64,000 bases of DNA from Sweltsa coloradensis (taxonomy: Eukaryota > Arthropoda > Insecta > Plecoptera > Chloroperlidae), in NCBI GenBank assembly GCA_024449915.1, contig JAMZAV010000317.1, forward strand, positions 875,501 to 939,500, in the 5' to 3' direction. Below the pieces are notes generated by a model. That model was not told the DNA's origin. It worked only from the letters and a program-made list of their open reading frames with translations, and ran no database searches. This document shows, piece after piece, positions 1-12,249 of the stretch. The position numbers were made by a program, and so were the translations under genes. Every line of letters begins with the position of its first letter. Within the stretch, counting starts at the first letter, position 1.

Positions 1-1170
1 TCTTTTAAAAAATACCTTTTCATAGCTATAAAACTCTCAATATTAAATGCCATGTTTGCCAAAATTGTATCATAACAAAGACAAGACCTCAAAGAATACA
101 TAAAAATCTTTAAAATGTGGCCCATCTGTACAACTTTTCGAAATAATTATGCCTGAAGTAGATTGTACGCGTAGAGACTTTGCAACAATGTGAAGCTGAA
201 TCAGTAAAATATAGAAACAACAACAAACAACACACCAAATGTAAAATCTCTCTTGCTACTGCTCGCGAAGAAAGCTGTCATTTTGGCATGGCTTCTGTGA
301 ATAGCTCCAAGATTGCAATGTTGCCAAGCGTATGCTAAGGTTGGCAATACACTTTCATGGCCTTATATTACGCCTTACACTTCATAAATCGTAAGTGAAA
401 CAAAGCAACCGTACAAATGTGTTAATAATGTATAAACATAAATATAATTAAAAGAGACTTGTTGCACACAAGCAGATATAAAATTGATAAAATTTGACTA
501 TTATTTAGTCTTCACTATGTAGCTACACTGAATTTTAGCAGCCATGACTATGGCTGTCATTAGTCAGTTGACCCACTAGCAGTTCTTACGACGTAAATAA
601 AAAAACTGTTTAGTGAAAATAACAATACATTTGATCGAAAGTATATATTTACAGGGTTAATTTAAGAAGGAATAGGACACATTTGGCAGTTGGCTCGTAG
701 CTATTCGCTCGGCCAGGAAGCATCCGACGGATATGCAACTTTTCAAAGTTGTCAATAAAGCATACATTGACAGCCCTACGGTCATAGATTTTCAAAACTT
801 TTCTAAGTCAGGCAGGAAATAATCGGTAATATAGTAAATTTTGGACTTTTTAACAAAATCGAAATTTCTTGAAACTTATTTATTTTTTATAAATTATTTA
901 GAAACAAAATTACGAAATGTGTAACTGCAGAGCCCCATATTTCCACTTTCGTGACATACGTTCAAAATTTCTAACAACTGTGGTGTCAGTCGGCCGAGCG
1001 AACAGCAATTTGCCTAAAACGCATTTCCTATGCTATCTTTAGATACACATTAACATTTTAAAAGTATCAAATAATTGTAATTTTAATTTTTAAACCTACA
1101 CTTAGAGGAATGACTTAAAGACTAGACTAATCGGAAATTTTCTGATTTTTCAAAAGAACACCATTTTAAA
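1..1170. other. Gene-free AT-rich stretch, no feature recognised
   Basis: No exon, RNA gene or repeat structure is recognisable. If copy A resembles B and C, this stretch lies inside its intron 2, because exon 2 ends at 1,879 and transcription runs leftwards. No counterpart of the six-cysteine exon 3 was found here, so that exon should lie beyond the left edge. Confidence 0.5.
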
Positions 1171-1171
1171 A

Positions 1172-1179
1172 TAGTTTAG

Positions 1180-1210
<31 letters not shown>

Positions 1211-1262
1211 CGTCTATCCTATTCAGTTATAAAAACTGATTTACAAAGGAGGACAACTAAAT
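1172..1262. repeat. TTTA microsatellite with conserved repeat-end sequence
   Basis: A run of TTTA units (about 1,178-1,211) is followed by a block containing TATTCAGTTATAAAAACTGA and then TTTACAAAGGAGGACAACTA. The same block, also beside TTTA units, occurs at 62,462-62,540. A microsatellite next to a conserved short end is typical of the 3' end of a LINE or SINE family, which is the likely origin. The family cannot be named. Confidence 0.6.
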
Positions 1263-1391
1263 AAATCTAATAACATAGATAGGCCTACAACAATGAACTT
1301 TTGAAATAGTAATATTACAACAATGCAATAAAATACTCAACAAATTTTGATAACAAATAAAAAGGATATTAAATGCAATTTATGAATGAAT

Positions 1392-1560
1392 CAAATAATA
1401 TATAAAAAAAAGGGGGGTGGGGAATGAAAAGAAAAAAAAGGAAAAAAAAGAAAATAAAAGAAAAAAGAAAAAATGAAAGGAAAAAAAGAAAGAAAGAAAG
1501 AAAAAAGAAAGAAGAAAAAAAAACATAAAAAAAGAAAAACGAAAAGAAAAAAAGTTGTGC
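1392..1560. repeat. Purine-rich low-complexity tract
   Basis: Almost pure A and G on the plus strand over about 165 bases. The minus-strand open frame across it is Phe-rich low complexity and is not a gene. Confidence 0.85.
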
Positions 1561-1878
1561 GTTTCCCCTCAGCGGTCAAAATTTATTTCGTTCCAAGGGC
1601 TTTGAATTACTTTAACTAGATATTTTGATCCTCTTTTTGGGTACCTAACGAACTTGTTGATGACCTACGGCAACAAATAAATATTTGTAAACGCGTGGCA
1701 ATGTTCGTTTTCATGACACCACATATAAAACTTTAATCTCTCACGCTAGAACGTGTACCTCTTCTCTGCCCTCACCGGCCACGTCACTACTCCACCATGT
1801 GTGAGTGCCAAGTCCAACCACACTTCGTGTCCCAGGACCAAAACCAGGAGAAACAACTAAATAGTAAAGACTTCTCAC

Positions 1879-4800
1879 CTGAGCCGACGCGCTGATGCCC
1901 TTCGAGTTCCTCGGGTCGGAGATTCCACCCGCGTTGTGCGCTCCCCTGGCTGAGAGACCGTCTGTTAGAACAACCTGGGGACATGAAGTGTGGTATTAAC
2001 GACGTAAACCACACTTGTGTGGACCATAGATATTGAACCCCTTTTGTAGGCTAGATTAGCAGTCTCCTATACCTCCGCACAGGCGCGAGCGTAGCAAATC
2101 GAAGAGCCAATCGGCCCATTTCAAGATGGCGATTTGGCGTTTTAGTTTATGCTTTTTTAATGCAAAAAAGAATTTTACGGGATTGTTTGATATGGTTTTA
2201 TCTTGTGCAGCATGGTATTGAACAAACAGAAACAATACAAAGTTATTGTATAAGGGAATTTAGTAATCATTTGGTGTTAAAGGCTAGTATGTCATGCTAG
2301 TAGTATGTAAAGGCTACCTTTCAACCTGGCGGCAATCTTGAGAACTATTTGTGCTACAAATTGCTCCCATTTGATTAACATGTAAACTGGAATTTCAAGA
2401 TGGCTTCTAATTGTCACGGAAGTGGACCACCGACTGCTAATCTAGCCTACAATAGGGGTTCAATATCTATGGTGTGGATCATAATGTAGTTCGGTCAGTG
2501 TTGAGGAAGGAACTTTTAAAAAGAACGCGTTCTCGTGAACGCGTTCTTTTTTTGCGAACTTTTCAGTGAACTTACTCTTTTTTTAAATGAATGAACTTGA
2601 ACTTTTAAAAGTTCATTCTGAGAACGAACTTTTCAGTTTTAGAAAGTTCATTTGTAAGTTCTTTCCGTGCGCCGAGCAGCCATCGACTCGCCGCCGTCGA
2701 CGCTTAAAAACAATAACAAATCGTTGTTTATCGTAGTTTTTTTTGTTTATTTGGATTAAGGACGCGTCAACCGTTAGGTCATAATGAACCACTCTAACCA
2801 AGGGGGGAGGGAGGAGGGGCCCATGCTGGTCAGAACCAGCCACGGGAAAGGGGAGGAAGGGGGGTTTCGCACGTCGCGGTCGTCATCGTCTTTGTTATAG
2901 TTCGTTGTGACACGGTCATCGTCGTCAGGGTGGTCGTCAAGGGAAGGGGGCAGGGTCCCCGAAGACAATTGCCAGAGCTCGCCTCTATTTATTGTTTATC
3001 GTAGACCTACGTTGACGCACGTTCAGCTGATTTTGACAACATCACGCACGATTCACGAAGTTAAAACGATGTACGCCAACTAATTCGGAAAAAAATCTTG
3101 GAAGCCTAAAATGCTAAGTATCTGCATTAATTTTACAAGCTGGTCGACGAGAATGTATTACAAATCATCAACACGATCAAAGACAGCTCAACACTTTCGT
3201 CCGATCCGACTCAAACTCGCAAGTAAATTGGTACTCGAACACCCCTAATGTTTTTTCTCGTGTTTTTCTTCTAAAATAGTGATTTTTTTTTACAAAAGAA
3301 CTTTGAAAAGAACTTAGTTCATATTTTAGACGAACTTGAACTTTTCAAAATTTTAGGTTTTAAAAGAACTTTAAACTTTTTAAAAGTTTATTATTTGAGC
3401 TGTGAACTGAACTTTTAAAAAGTTCATTTTAAAAAAGAACTGACCCAACACTGCGTTCGGTGCCGTCCTTGCAACTCCTCCGGGCTAAGCTCCCCGGGTT
3501 ACTCAAGTGTTTATAGCATTTGATGATGTTGGTGGTTGTTGACTGTCCCTCTCTGGATCATTCTGGACGCAAGACTTCCCTAACAAGTGCATCAATAAAT
3601 TGAATTAATGAAATGAAATTTATAATGAAATTGTTTACATTTAATGCAACACAATTTATAGTAAATATGACCTTTCAACAAATAGAAACTATAGTTTACT
3701 ATACTTAGATAAAATAATCAACATCGTTATTAAACACTTATAATATGAAATAAATTGCAAAAAAAAACATTAAAGAAAAGTAATAAGGGTTAACAGGTAA
3801 TCAAATAATATCAAGTAATAGAGCAAACTTCCGTATGCGTAACTGTATGGTTATCATTAAGACATTAGTAGGCATTTAGAATTAAAATATGTTTAATTGG
3901 ATGAGCGTAGCGAGCGAAGCGAAGATTCCATTTCACTACACTGGAGAAAAAAATCCGGAATGTTTTTTTTTTCCTGTATTTTTGTCTGTTTGTCCACACG
4001 ATTCCGGCTAAACCGATACTCCGATTGCAATGAAATTTTATGGAGACCTTCGAAATCTCTGAACTTAGAACTGCCACGTTTTTGAGCGCAATCGAAAAAT
4101 TATTTCTAATGAAAATCGCAAATTTACGATTTTTTTCGATTTTTAAAAAATTTCTTCGACTTATAACATCTACATGCTTAATCCGATTTTAATGATTTTT
4201 TTTACAGAACCTTAATTTTATGAATTATTATATTCGTGTAAAATTTGAGCGCAATCGAATAATTATTTCTTATGAAAATAGCAATTTTACGATTTTTTTC
4301 TTTTTTTTAAATTACGATTAAGAAAAAATAAAAGAATAAAGTTATTTTTTTAATTTAATTTAATTTAATTTAAAAAAAAATTGACTTAGTAATAATTTTT
4401 TCACAAAACAACAGAAAATCTGCATAACACATGGCAGGTCAATGCACCAATTACGCTCATCCAACAACGCGGCGGGACTTAAGCGTTTTCCTAGTTAATT
4501 GTTTGAAACGATCAAAGCTTGAAATTTTTTTAATGTAGTCTGGAAGATGATTATAAAGAGATATATCTAAGATAAGGTTAATCCAAAGTACAATTTGTCC
4601 CCCCACGTCTTCCCCTACGTTCCTCCCCCTGAAAAGAAGTATACATGGTGGTAACTGGTAACTAACACTTATAGAAATTGTTATATCTGTTAAAGCGCCC
4701 TAAAACGACTAATACTAATAATAATAATTTAAAAATTGAATGGCTTTTGTTGACGACGGCGGAATTAAATTGTTACATTACATTAAATTACGTTCCTATT

Positions 4801-5523
4801 TTTTAATTAACCTCTTGTTCTTGATTGGTGACGAATCCCCTCTCAAGACTTGACTCGAGCTCCCGAGGCGTCGTTCAGTTTTTTCAAACTAGTTTTGTCA
4901 TGCTGTGTATCTCGAGGAATGTGTTGCGTATAACTCTTGACAATTTGTACGTGCCTGATTAATGTGTGTACATTGTCAACACACAGACTTACTCCTAGCT
5001 TCCCACGCTAAAAATGTGTTTCACTTTTAGTTATATTCGTCGACTTATTTGTAGGTTTAACTGTTATGCAATGGCAGAATTTGGCTTCAAACTATCTTAA
5101 TTATGAGGCGAATGAAAAGTTAATAAATTTAACATGTCATATTCAATTTCGATTCCGATAAATAGTAAAAATTATCTAAATGAATCAGTTTTGACTTTTC
5201 TTTAAATTTGTTGCAAATCATCGACGACCGAGACTTTAATTTGTCTATTGTTTAAAAATCACACACAGTTTTACAAATATCAAATTTTCCAGAAATAAGA
5301 ATTATACGAATTTTTAAGTTGTTACCCTAATAATTAATAATTTTAATAAAATATATTCTTCTTTTCTCCTCAACCACATTTATGTTCATCTGAGAATCGT
5401 GCAAAGTTATTGCAAAAGCCGAGAAGTTTCTAAGCTGCCATAAGCTTTACTCTGATAGATGTCTGCAAGGTTACTTACCGCGCAGATGAGCAGAGCTCCT
5501 AGTACATTGAAGGTGGTCGCCAT
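1879..5523 (-). CDS. Secreted lectin-like gene, copy A (exons 1-2 only; continues past left edge)
   Basis: Exon 1 (5,479-5,523) encodes [15 protein letters not shown], a hydrophobic signal peptide, and ends at a GTAAGT donor. Exon 2 (1,879-1,974; 96 bases, phase 0) follows a CCCCAG acceptor and ends at a GTGAG donor. It encodes 32 residues matching exon 2 of copies B and C, sharing the DGLSA, HNA and NSKGIS motifs but lacking one residue and differing at many others. Exons 3-6 would lie left of the window. By analogy with B and C the full product would be a secreted protein with a sushi-like domain, a Thr-rich linker and a C-type lectin domain. The 3.5-kb intron holds a MITE, a hAT-like element and a Helentron-like element, none of which breaks an exon. 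A TATA box sits 5' of exon 1. Whether the gene is complete cannot be seen. Confidence 0.75.
2025..2471. mobile_element. MITE with long terminal inverted repeats (hAT-like)
   Basis: Terminal inverted repeats of about 40 bases are nearly perfect, starting CATAGATATTGAACCCC on the left with its reverse complement on the right. They are flanked by GTGTGGAC and GTGTGGAT, an 8-base target duplication with one mismatch. The 447-base interior has no open frame. A second copy lies at 44,941-45,801. Eight-base duplications and a CA start fit non-autonomous hAT elements; the superfamily is inferred. Confidence 0.75.
2496..3453. mobile_element. Non-autonomous hAT-like element, 958 bp
   Basis: The ends are CAGTGTTG and CAACACTG, flanked by AGTTCGGT and CGTTCGGT (8-base target duplication, 7 of 8 matching). 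Subterminal regions are packed with GAACTTTT and AAAAGTTC in both orientations, able to form extensive secondary structure. The centre is more GC-rich and carries no transposase-like frame. It lies in the intron of copy A, directly beside the MITE. Confidence 0.7.
3896..4494 (+). mobile_element. Helentron-like non-autonomous element, copy 1
   Basis: The 5' end is TTGGATGAGCG followed by GCGAGCGAAGCG. Near the 3' end GCTCATCCAAC is the inverted partner of the 5' end. It is followed by an AACGC...GCGTT hairpin and then CCTAG, with T as the next host base. This 599-base layout is matched at 37,820-38,419 (600 bases, opposite strand). A 3' hairpin plus CTAG inserted before T, together with asymmetric inverted repeats, is characteristic of Helitron and Helentron relatives. 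No Rep/helicase is encoded. Confidence 0.6.
4495..5478. other. Intron 1 remainder of copy A, nothing recognised
   Basis: AT-rich sequence between the Helentron-like copy and exon 1. No exon-like, tandem or inverted structure was seen. It contains no match to the B or C first introns that I could align by eye. Confidence 0.4.
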
Positions 5524-5556
5524 GGCTTCTTACTGTACGAACTTCTGAAGAGGCTG

Positions 5557-5564
5557 CTTATATA
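5557..5564 (-). promoter_or_regulatory. TATA box of copy A
   Basis: The minus strand reads TATATAAG about 35 bases 5' of the start codon at 5,523. The aligned position in copy B reads GATATAAG (36,136-36,143); in copy C two bases are missing and no TATA-like word remains. Confidence 0.6.
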
Positions 5565-5688
5565 TCCGTCCTTCATTTAAACTGCTTCCAATATGAATGC
5601 ACACCTTATCATTTTGTGGCAATCCAATGAGCTTCATTAACAATGGAATATATTGATGAAAGGTCGATTTTCATAAAAAATCAATATA

Positions 5689-5724
5689 CATCCGTTTCCC
5701 GAATTACGTAAACCATAATTCAGG
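5689..5724 (-). promoter_or_regulatory. Conserved upstream block, copy A
   Basis: A block starting CATCCGTTTCCCGAATTACG (plus strand) lies about 165 bases 5' of the start codon and recurs upstream of B and C in otherwise diverged sequence. It holds TTACGTAA here and TGACGTAA in B and C, a bZIP/CREB-type half-palindrome. Function is inferred only from position and conservation. Confidence 0.4.
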
Positions 5725-5829
5725 ATACTCACCGAGATATCCAAACCTTGATATGATTGATTCTCCTTCATTTGATAATCACCAAGCAAATCTGAAATGT
5801 TACTTTTTTCTATTTTTTAACAATTCAGA

Positions 5830-7039
5830 CATAATGTTGTGAATGAACATAGATAACGATATCTAGCGTGTCAGTGGTGTTATTTCAACCATAACAAAGT
5901 AAGGTGACAAACCACACTATTGTCACGGGAAGATGACAAGACGAGATAGTAACATTTTGAATTTCAGGTTGACACTAAAAGTAAAATATAAATTTCTACC
6001 TATATTTCCGTCTAGATAATGTGCCTCAAAGGAGAGGTCCAATAAGTTGCCCCCCCCCCCCCCCCCCATCGTCAAACATCAAAATTTTTATTTTCTGAAC
6101 AGAATTTCTCTGGCAGCAAGTGAGCACTAACGATGGGGTATCGAGCACTTTCAAAGCACAAACGATTAGCATAAAAACTTTGATCATTGGAGCTGGTGGG
6201 AGGGCCAACTATGGACCTTCAATGGAGTCACGTATTGGTAAAACAATAGCTATGTTTTAAAAAAAAATATGTTTTCCTCGGAGGTTGAATCTGGGAACTC
6301 TGCTGTAAAGGCAGATGTTAAAACCAGTTGGTGGTCCGGGGTGTATTCTGAATTGTGATTGAATGGTAGGCCTACCAATTTCCAATTCGCGAATTTTCGC
6401 GATATTTTAGTTGATACCGCGAACTTAAGGCGAAATTAGCAATTATGTATTTAAAGTAAACGCGAATTAGGTCACGAAATTTCAAACAAAAGTTTTTTTT
6501 CAAAGTTTTGGTGGAGGTGCCGGGTAGGTAGTCGAAATTAAATTAATCCAGACTGGTACAAGTGGTGGAGGTGCCGGGTCATACAACGCGATTGTGAGAT
6601 CGTAATAAACGTTTGTACGCGAGTAAGCTCAAAATACTTCATATCAAAATATCAACATTACACAAAATATGCATAATTTCGTATTTTTGGTGGAGGTGCC
6701 GGGTAGTAGAAATTAATCCTGGTAAAAACTGTCGAAAACTTTGAAAACCGAAAGCTGAAATTGAGCTTCAAATTAAAACCCTTTCTAGTTCTCACTCTCA
6801 TTTGCTTGTTAATCTCTTAAACTAATCATAAATGGTCCTGGAATTTGTAACACTAATAATTTTAAATTAGGCGTTTTTTTCTTTTTTTCTTTTTGAGTTG
6901 TGCATTAACAAATTGTTTTTTTGGGTAAAAAACGGAAAATCGCAAATTTTTATTTTAAGGCGCGAATTTTTAATCTAAAAAAAAACATTTTTGTACATCT
7001 CTACTAATTGCAATGGTAATAAGAATGTTAAATATCTGG
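5830..7039. other. Intergenic stretch with short repeats
   Basis: No gene is seen. A run of C (about 6,050-6,067) lies near the left. The word GGTGGAGGTGCCGGGT occurs three times (about 6,510, 6,563 and 6,689), each near GAAATTA and ATCC-type words, suggesting degenerate copies of one unit. No protein-coding signal accompanies them. Confidence 0.5.
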
Positions 7040-7548
7040 AGGCCCAAAGACTTGCTTTTTGTACGCATTGTAGGTGAATGTTGTCAAGTTTCTATAGTTA
7101 CAGTCTTGTTAATTATTATTATATACCTAAAAAACTTATTTTAAAATCTTTATTTCTATGGATTCTGGCTAATTCTGTCAACATTGTCTTTCAAAAGGTA
7201 CTACATCACCATAACTTTAATGTCCATGTAAAATATGAACTCTGTAGCCCCACTCGTTTGGTCAGAATCGGCCCAAATGTCACGAAAATATCGCACTAAA
7301 AATCGAACAAAAATCGTAAAAGTACGATATTCATAAGAAATATTTCTTCGATTGTACCCAAAAACGTGGCAGGTCTAAGTTCAGAGATTTCGAAGGTCCC
7401 CTCAAAGTTATATCAAAATCGCATGCACCGTTTGCCCTGGTAGAGAGCAAACAGACAAAACACAAACAAATAAAAACAAATAAAAAATCATCCGAGTTAA
7501 TTTTTATGGTGGTCAGTGAAATTGAAGTTTTCGCTTCGCTCATCCAAT
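7040..7548 (-). mobile_element. Helentron-like element, copy 2 (3' end missing)
   Basis: The 5' end at 7,548 reads TTGGATGAGCGAAGCG on the minus strand. The body closely follows copy 3 (37,820-38,419), including CCACTCGTTTGGTCAGAATC and the CGAAAATATCGCACTAAAAA stretch. The CTAG terminus is not recognisable on the left. It is inserted into or beside an old LINE fragment. Confidence 0.55.
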
Positions 7549-8172
7549 AAATGCTCGTATCGGGAGCATCTTTAGTGTAAAACGAATGTCTACGTTTCTT
7601 ATGAACCAAATCAAGCGAGTAGCTATACGAAGAGCCCGGTTTTGAACTTTCTGGCTGCGGTTGTCCATAGCGGAGCCGCATAAACAAGAATCGGTCGAAT
7701 TAGGGATTTATATAAATGTACGGAATTTGAAATGTACATATTACTCGATTTCGTTATCATAGGATACTGCATGGAAAGTCTTGTTGTGTGTTTACTTAAA
7801 GTGTTCCGTCCAGGTCAGACCAGAGTCAAAGATAACACCGAGATACTTTACTGAATAATTTTCTGGGATTTCTTCGTCAAAATAGTGATATACTGCCGTG
7901 CTGGACAAATCGCTCAGCACGTCTCCTAGCAAAAAGTATAGCTGCGCTCTTGGTGACATTTATTTTAATGCGTCATTTCTCGTATCATATTTCAATTGCG
8001 ATAAGAGCTTCTTAAAGTTTGCACAATGCAAGAGGAGCCCTTCATGAACTGACGAGTAGGGCTGTATTATCAGCATAGATAGCATATGTTACTCCAGAGA
8101 ATTTTGCAGGTTATTGATGTAGATACGGAACTCCAATGGCCCTACGAGGGATCCTTGAGGGACTCCTGCATG
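7549..8172 (-). pseudogene. Degenerate LINE reverse-transcriptase fragment
   Basis: Read right to left on the minus strand, broken frames give GVPQGSLVGPL (RT motif around the active site), then IYINNL, a frameshifted YAD-like stretch, then INVTKSAAILF and finally LIRPILVYAAPLW and HKKRRHSFYTKDAP. This is the order found from the RT palm into the C-terminal region of Jockey-type LINEs. Stops and frameshifts interrupt it throughout. It is an old 5'-truncated insertion cut at its 3' side by the Helentron-like copy. Confidence 0.7.
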
Positions 8173-9164
8173 TATTGGCCTAATAGAAAAGTATGATTGT
8201 CAAACTGTGTAGTGAATTTTCTATCACAATGATAGGAATCTATTACTTAAATAAGAAAGGGTGGAAAGCTAAGATTAATGTGTTTGTGGTTCACTGCGTG
8301 TGCTAAACAATATGTTATTTAACTCTAATTATGGGAATCTGCAGAGATTGATAAACGGTCCATCAATCTACATGAGAGAGATAATAGCCAGCCTGCCTCA
8401 CGCCTGGAAGCCACTTAAGCTGTTCTGCGTAACAAGATAAAAGACGTGCAATATTTAAACACTACGATAATCAGCATAGCATAGAAGGGACCTTCTACTG
8501 GTTCTCTTCCTATATCCAGCAAAGCAGGTGTATAACCTCACGTTTATATATTTATTATTTTTTATCATCAGCCCTTTGACAAGAAGTTGAAGAAAAAATG
8601 TTTCATTACATTTGAGTAGAGGTGAGGTCATACCTTTTCGATGACATCGCCACCCCGCCCCGCCCCATCTTTATTTGAATAACGTGCCTGCCAGTGTTGC
8701 CGCTGTGCAAAGCGCGGCTGAGGGCAGTGGCCAAGATGCAGCAGCCATGTGCAGCCGCCCTTATTGACGTCAAAAGTGCAACGAGCCGTACAAAAAATCT
8801 ATCAATAAAAGTTGCTTTCCACAGGACTTCTTGATTCTCTTGTGTATATTTTTTCATAACATGTCTTATAATGTCATTAAGTTTCATCTGAACGCCAATT
8901 TAGTGAAGATGAGAGTTGTCCTTTAAGCGTTGAACCACGTTTGCTATGATATTCACAAATAATTTAGCCAAAAGATACCAACAAGAATCAATTGATTCTC
9001 TTTAACACTATTTAACTTTCAATATATTTTTACTAGGCTATATAATGTTAAATTAAAATTTGTGTATGCTTTTAACGCTCCAATTGACAATGACAGCCAA
9101 GCAAGTATGGAGGTCTAAATTTTTTTTATTAGGTGTTGGTGTGATGAAGATTAGAAACCCAATT
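8173..9164. other. Intergenic stretch, nothing recognised
   Basis: A somewhat GC-richer patch lies near 8,640-8,780. No exon, repeat pair or RNA gene could be supported. Confidence 0.4.
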
Positions 9165-11014
9165 ACAAGAAATGTTATAGCAAGTAAACTGTGCTCATTC
9201 AAGCCTAGCATTATTCAGTGTACCTTCAAAATATCTCCTCAATTCTTAATATAATCATCAGTGTATTTTTGTCAGATGATGTATTTTTGTAAATAATATC
9301 AGCCAGTTGAAGGAACGTAAAACTTTCCAACAGATTCCTACCTAAGATCAGTGTAAAAGTTCAGTTAATTATTACGTATTATAATCTCCTACAGTTGGGT
9401 CAGAATTAAGAACTTGTCTCGATATGGCGCATTTCAGAATCCACAGCTAATACTTCTGATAAATTTGAAGGAGTTCATCTAAACATTACATTAAGAGATT
9501 AAGTATTTTTTTTAAAATTAAAACCATATTACAACTGGTAGAAGTAAGGAATTACAGAGGGAGTTAGGCAGTATCAGGCTATATTATTGGGTCGGATAAA
9601 ATAAGTAACAATCAGTCCGAGAAGACGCTGCAAGACAATATATAAATCAAAGATTCACTTTACAATATAATACTGTTTGTACATATTAACTTACTTTAGT
9701 GGTTATACCTTTCCGAAAAATGTCAGTCAACGTATAAAGTTATTAGATATCAAATCAAAACAAACATTATTCAAAATTAAAGAAAAAAATTATTGAATGT
9801 AAAGAACAAAATCAACTGTTGTTTAGTAAATATTCGGGAAAACATTGAACGTTGTGAAAATTTTCAAACGAATTTATACTTTTTGTATTTGATATAAATT
9901 TTGATGTAAAGGTGATTCACTGTATCATTTCGAATGCCAACGTCATAACTGAGCTATATGGTATATAAAGCCGTAAGACATGTTAATCTGAGCTAGCTTA
10001 ACACTCTCCTGGCCACATTAAACACTGGAGTTGTCTCAGACCCGAACAACGCTTTAGAACGCTCTGGCCGGGAGAGGCTTAAGTTATGTTTTAAATTTAA
10101 ATTTCTCTGCAAAATGGCCCAGGACACCCCTTCAGGTGTCTAACTAGGTATAAATGAAAATTGAACAATTGTAAATGGATGTTCGAAGGCTATTAAGAGG
10201 ACTCAATCCCTTGCATTTGCATTAACAATTGAAAAAGAAATCGCACAATACTTTCAATTTGGAATGCAGGTGGCGGGATTCGTACTGGGGATCTCTACAA
10301 TCAGAGTCTAGACCATTAAGCTTGAGCCAACACTATCGGTTTTGCTTACGAAATATTATTGCGTTTGACTTCTTACGTTTTGTGTAGCTTAGCCATTCCC
10401 ATTTGCATCTTATCAAAATCCTAGCACTGCATGTAACGTCCGAAGGCAGTACATAATTGCACACACACAGCAGTCAATGCTATGGAATAACATGCGGTTC
10501 CCATGCCTGTCAATTAATCATGCCGTGCGCCCGAGCCTACGCAACGCTAAGTAGGCCATAGGCCTACTCAAATGAGGACTTTACAGCTATTCCAGTGGTC
10601 TAGCCCGATATGTAGCAAAACGATTCTGTGTTTACTTAATTTTACTACACTTTAGTGTAATATAAACGACAAATATTAAAATATGATTTGAAGGCTAGAA
10701 CAGCCCATTATAAAACTCACAATTTGGAGACATTTGTTTAACAAAATACCTGGTACCAAATGTAAAAGACCGGAAAAATAGTTAATTTTAATATTTTAGT
10801 TGCATCTGACACTAGCCTTGCTATTGCAATGATCGAAAGCGACAGCAGTGAGTGATAGTGCATCAAGTTGGCAATATATCGCCTATGTGTTTTGTTACTT
10901 TATGAAAAACGAATTTACTCCAGAAGCTCTAAACTATAGTCTGGCGTCAGTATTGAAATGATATGTGAGTGGAGACATTCTTCTCATTTATGTGACTACA
11001 AGTGTGGTAACACC

Positions 11015-12188
11015 CTATGATTGTAGTTTCTCGCAAATAAATGGTAGATTACCACCATAATCATGTTCGCATTGGTGTTTGGTAAATTCGTAGTTAAGTT
11101 TTTCGTCTAGATTGAAGGCGACGCAATCATCATTGCCGGAATTTGCCCAAGGTTGTCCTGGACCCCAGGTGAACAAGGGTATAGCGGACGCAAGCACATC
11201 TGCAACAGAGAGTGTAACAAGTGAACAAGGGTATAGCGGACGCAAGCACGTCTGAGCTTACAATACACATCTGTGACTTACTTAATACAAGTCGATTGTA
11301 TCTGCTGCTTTCGACTAATCGTTGTATCGATCGTGTTTACCAACCCTGGCTAGTCGAGCGGCAGTGACCAGTTGTTAATAGTGTGGTCTGAAGGGAACAG
11401 TACGCATCCACGAACTACTACTAGTCTCATTATTCATAAACTAGGAAAACACCAAAAACGAGTGTGTGACCCGTTAACATTCCTTTTCTCAACCCTACCT
11501 TAGGACTCCCTACCCTATCATAGGCTACAGTCGTGCATTATGGTCTTACAGTTGACGCGCCCTAATACCAACTTAACTTTAAAAACACATTATTTATACC
11601 AATATTATTTAATTTTAAATGCATATGTTCCCGGGTACTCAACACATGACTCGCTCACTCGTCTAACAACGACTTTGGCGTTTTCTTAGTCTAGTTAGCT
11701 AATGCGCCATTTTACCCGAAATGAGGGAGACCTGTGTTCAATACCCTGGTCGGGAAAGATTTTGTAATTTCTAGGTTGTATTTAAAAAAAATTTTTTAAA
11801 AATGTTTTGAAGGGTTTGCAGTCCATAATCTGTGCAAAACTTTTAAAACATAGTCCCAAAATCGTGTAAATATGGCCAAATTTAAAAATTAAATTTTCCC
11901 GAGCGAAATTTTGGGGGGTATCTTGATCGTGCAAGTTTCCCGAAAAACCTTTGGGCACGGCTTTTTCACCCCCAAGACAAAAAAACGAAAAATTTTTTTT
12001 TTCAAAGTAAAAAACCCATTGCGTTTAAAATAATTCCTAAACAACAGAAACCCTTTAAAATTAAATCATGGGTTTTTTCGAAAAAGTTTGGATTTTTTTT
12101 AAATTTTTTGGGAAAACTTTTTACCGGCTTTTTTTTTTTTAAATTTTTTTTTACCAATTTTTTAAACCAAAAAACGTCGAGTTTATTT

Positions 12189-12249
<61 letters not shown>

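Noticed and set aside
1391..1579. Phe-rich 62-codon frame
   Set aside because: Purine-rich low-complexity sequence on the other strand.
8606..8887. 93-codon minus-strand frame
   Set aside because: No domain, no conserved partner in the window, no splice or promoter evidence.
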